Source of the DNA: JBAVQS01 sp049694275
Lineage (GTDB): Bacteria > Chloroflexota > Anaerolineae > UBA4142 > SHND01
DNA: 21,291 nt
Assembly: GCA_049694275.1 (NCBI GenBank)
Contig: JBAVQS010000133.1
Coordinates: forward strand, 1 to 21,291
Reading direction: 5' to 3'
The notes below the pieces were generated by a model that was not told the origin of the DNA, searched no databases, and saw only the letters and a list, made by a program, of their open reading frames with translations. A program made the position numbers and the translations under genes. Position 1 is the stretch's first letter, and every line of letters starts with the position of its first letter. Positions 21,006 to 21,291 of the stretch are shown here, piece by piece.

Positions 21006-21248
21006 TTACGAGGCTGCCGAGCGCCTTGCTCGCTTTGCGTCATTTCTGTGTTCGTTCGCCAGTTTCAACCAGAAGATCAGCTCGTCAGCGCCTCCCTGCT
21101 GAATCATGTCGAAAAATAGTTCCTCATTAACGCGGTGCTCGTGATCGGCCGCGCGCTTGTGTACAGGGACCGCGATCTCCCAACCGCTTACGGCCTTGCA
21201 AAGCTGATACAACTTGCGCCGCCAAGCGCAAAGTGATATATAGTCCAT
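21006..21248 (-). CDS. small hypothetical protein
   Basis: An 80-aa ORF with mixed, protein-like composition: MDYISLCAWRRKLYQLCKAV, HKRAADHEHRVNEELFFDMI and ADELIFWLKLANEHRNDAKRARR. It is probably helical and soluble. No family is recognised and no clear ribosome binding site precedes ATG 21248. A strong minus-strand terminator lies 211 bp beyond its stop, which supports transcription in this direction. The last codons enter GC-rich DNA next to the dispersed repeat. Confidence 0.45.
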   Translation of the reverse strand: MDYISLCAWRRKLYQLCKAVSGWEIAVPVHKRAADHEHRVNEELFFDMIQQGGADELIFWLKLANEHRNDAKRARRSAAS

Positions 21249-21251
21249 ACT

Positions 21252-21291
21252 ATGAGCAAAACATCCACTTATCTGGCGGTCCCCGTCGGCG
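21252..21291 (+). CDS. possible start of a gene leaving the window
   Basis: ATG 21252 opens a frame (MSKTSTYLAVPVG) that is still open at the window edge. No ribosome binding site is visible. An imperfect palindrome around tagtccatacta lies just upstream, between this frame and the divergent small ORF. Thirteen codons are too few to name it. Confidence 0.3.
   Translation, partial: MSKTSTYLAVPVG

Overview
This 21.3 kb window is chromosomal DNA from a GC-rich bacterium, with a lower-GC stretch from about 16.4 kb onward. The gene mix fits a Chloroflexota (Anaerolineae-like) genome: small membrane proteins, a PhoB-type two-component system, an ApbE/PepSY/ferric-reductase cluster and many short dispersed hairpin repeats. 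That assignment is inference from style, not from a marker gene. No tRNA, rRNA or CRISPR array was seen.

Layout. 1-2.2 kb is a scarred accessory region: a 53-bp duplicate of the end of the pentapeptide-TIR gene, an antitoxin-like gene whose toxin partner survives only as seven codons, a 300-bp run of hairpins, and an intact pentapeptide-repeat/TIR fusion (possible NAD-consuming effector). 2.3-4.3 kb holds a DUF1801 protein, a membrane GGDEF diguanylate cyclase and a divergent small zinc-ribbon protein. 4.4-9.1 kb is a tightly coupled four-gene operon: a protein joining a HExxH metallopeptidase to a VWA domain, an unrecognised 194-aa protein, a PaaK/F390-synthetase-like adenylating enzyme and a radical SAM enzyme with a SPASM-like Cys tail. 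An isoprenylcysteine-methyltransferase-like gene follows. This operon is the best candidate for an undescribed system. A convergent PIG-L deacetylase gene closes the block.

10.6-15.9 kb lies entirely on the minus strand. PepSY protein, small membrane protein, ApbE flavin transferase and ferric-reductase-like cytochrome form one operon. An OmpR/PhoB response regulator, its histidine kinase and an SRPBCC gene with an in-frame TGA form the next. Four 11-bp-phased repeats upstream of the PepSY promoter match the B. subtilis PhoP-type pattern (TTAACA-N5-TTAACA) and suggest that the regulator controls the electron-transfer operon.

16-21.3 kb carries a small alpha-beta barrel protein and several unrecognised membrane proteins. 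It also carries a lipoprotein gene cut in two by a 92-bp miniature inverted-repeat element with perfect 17-bp ends and a perfect 10-bp target duplication. The right end holds an intrinsic terminator, a dispersed repeat, a small hypothetical ORF and the first codons of a gene that leaves the window.
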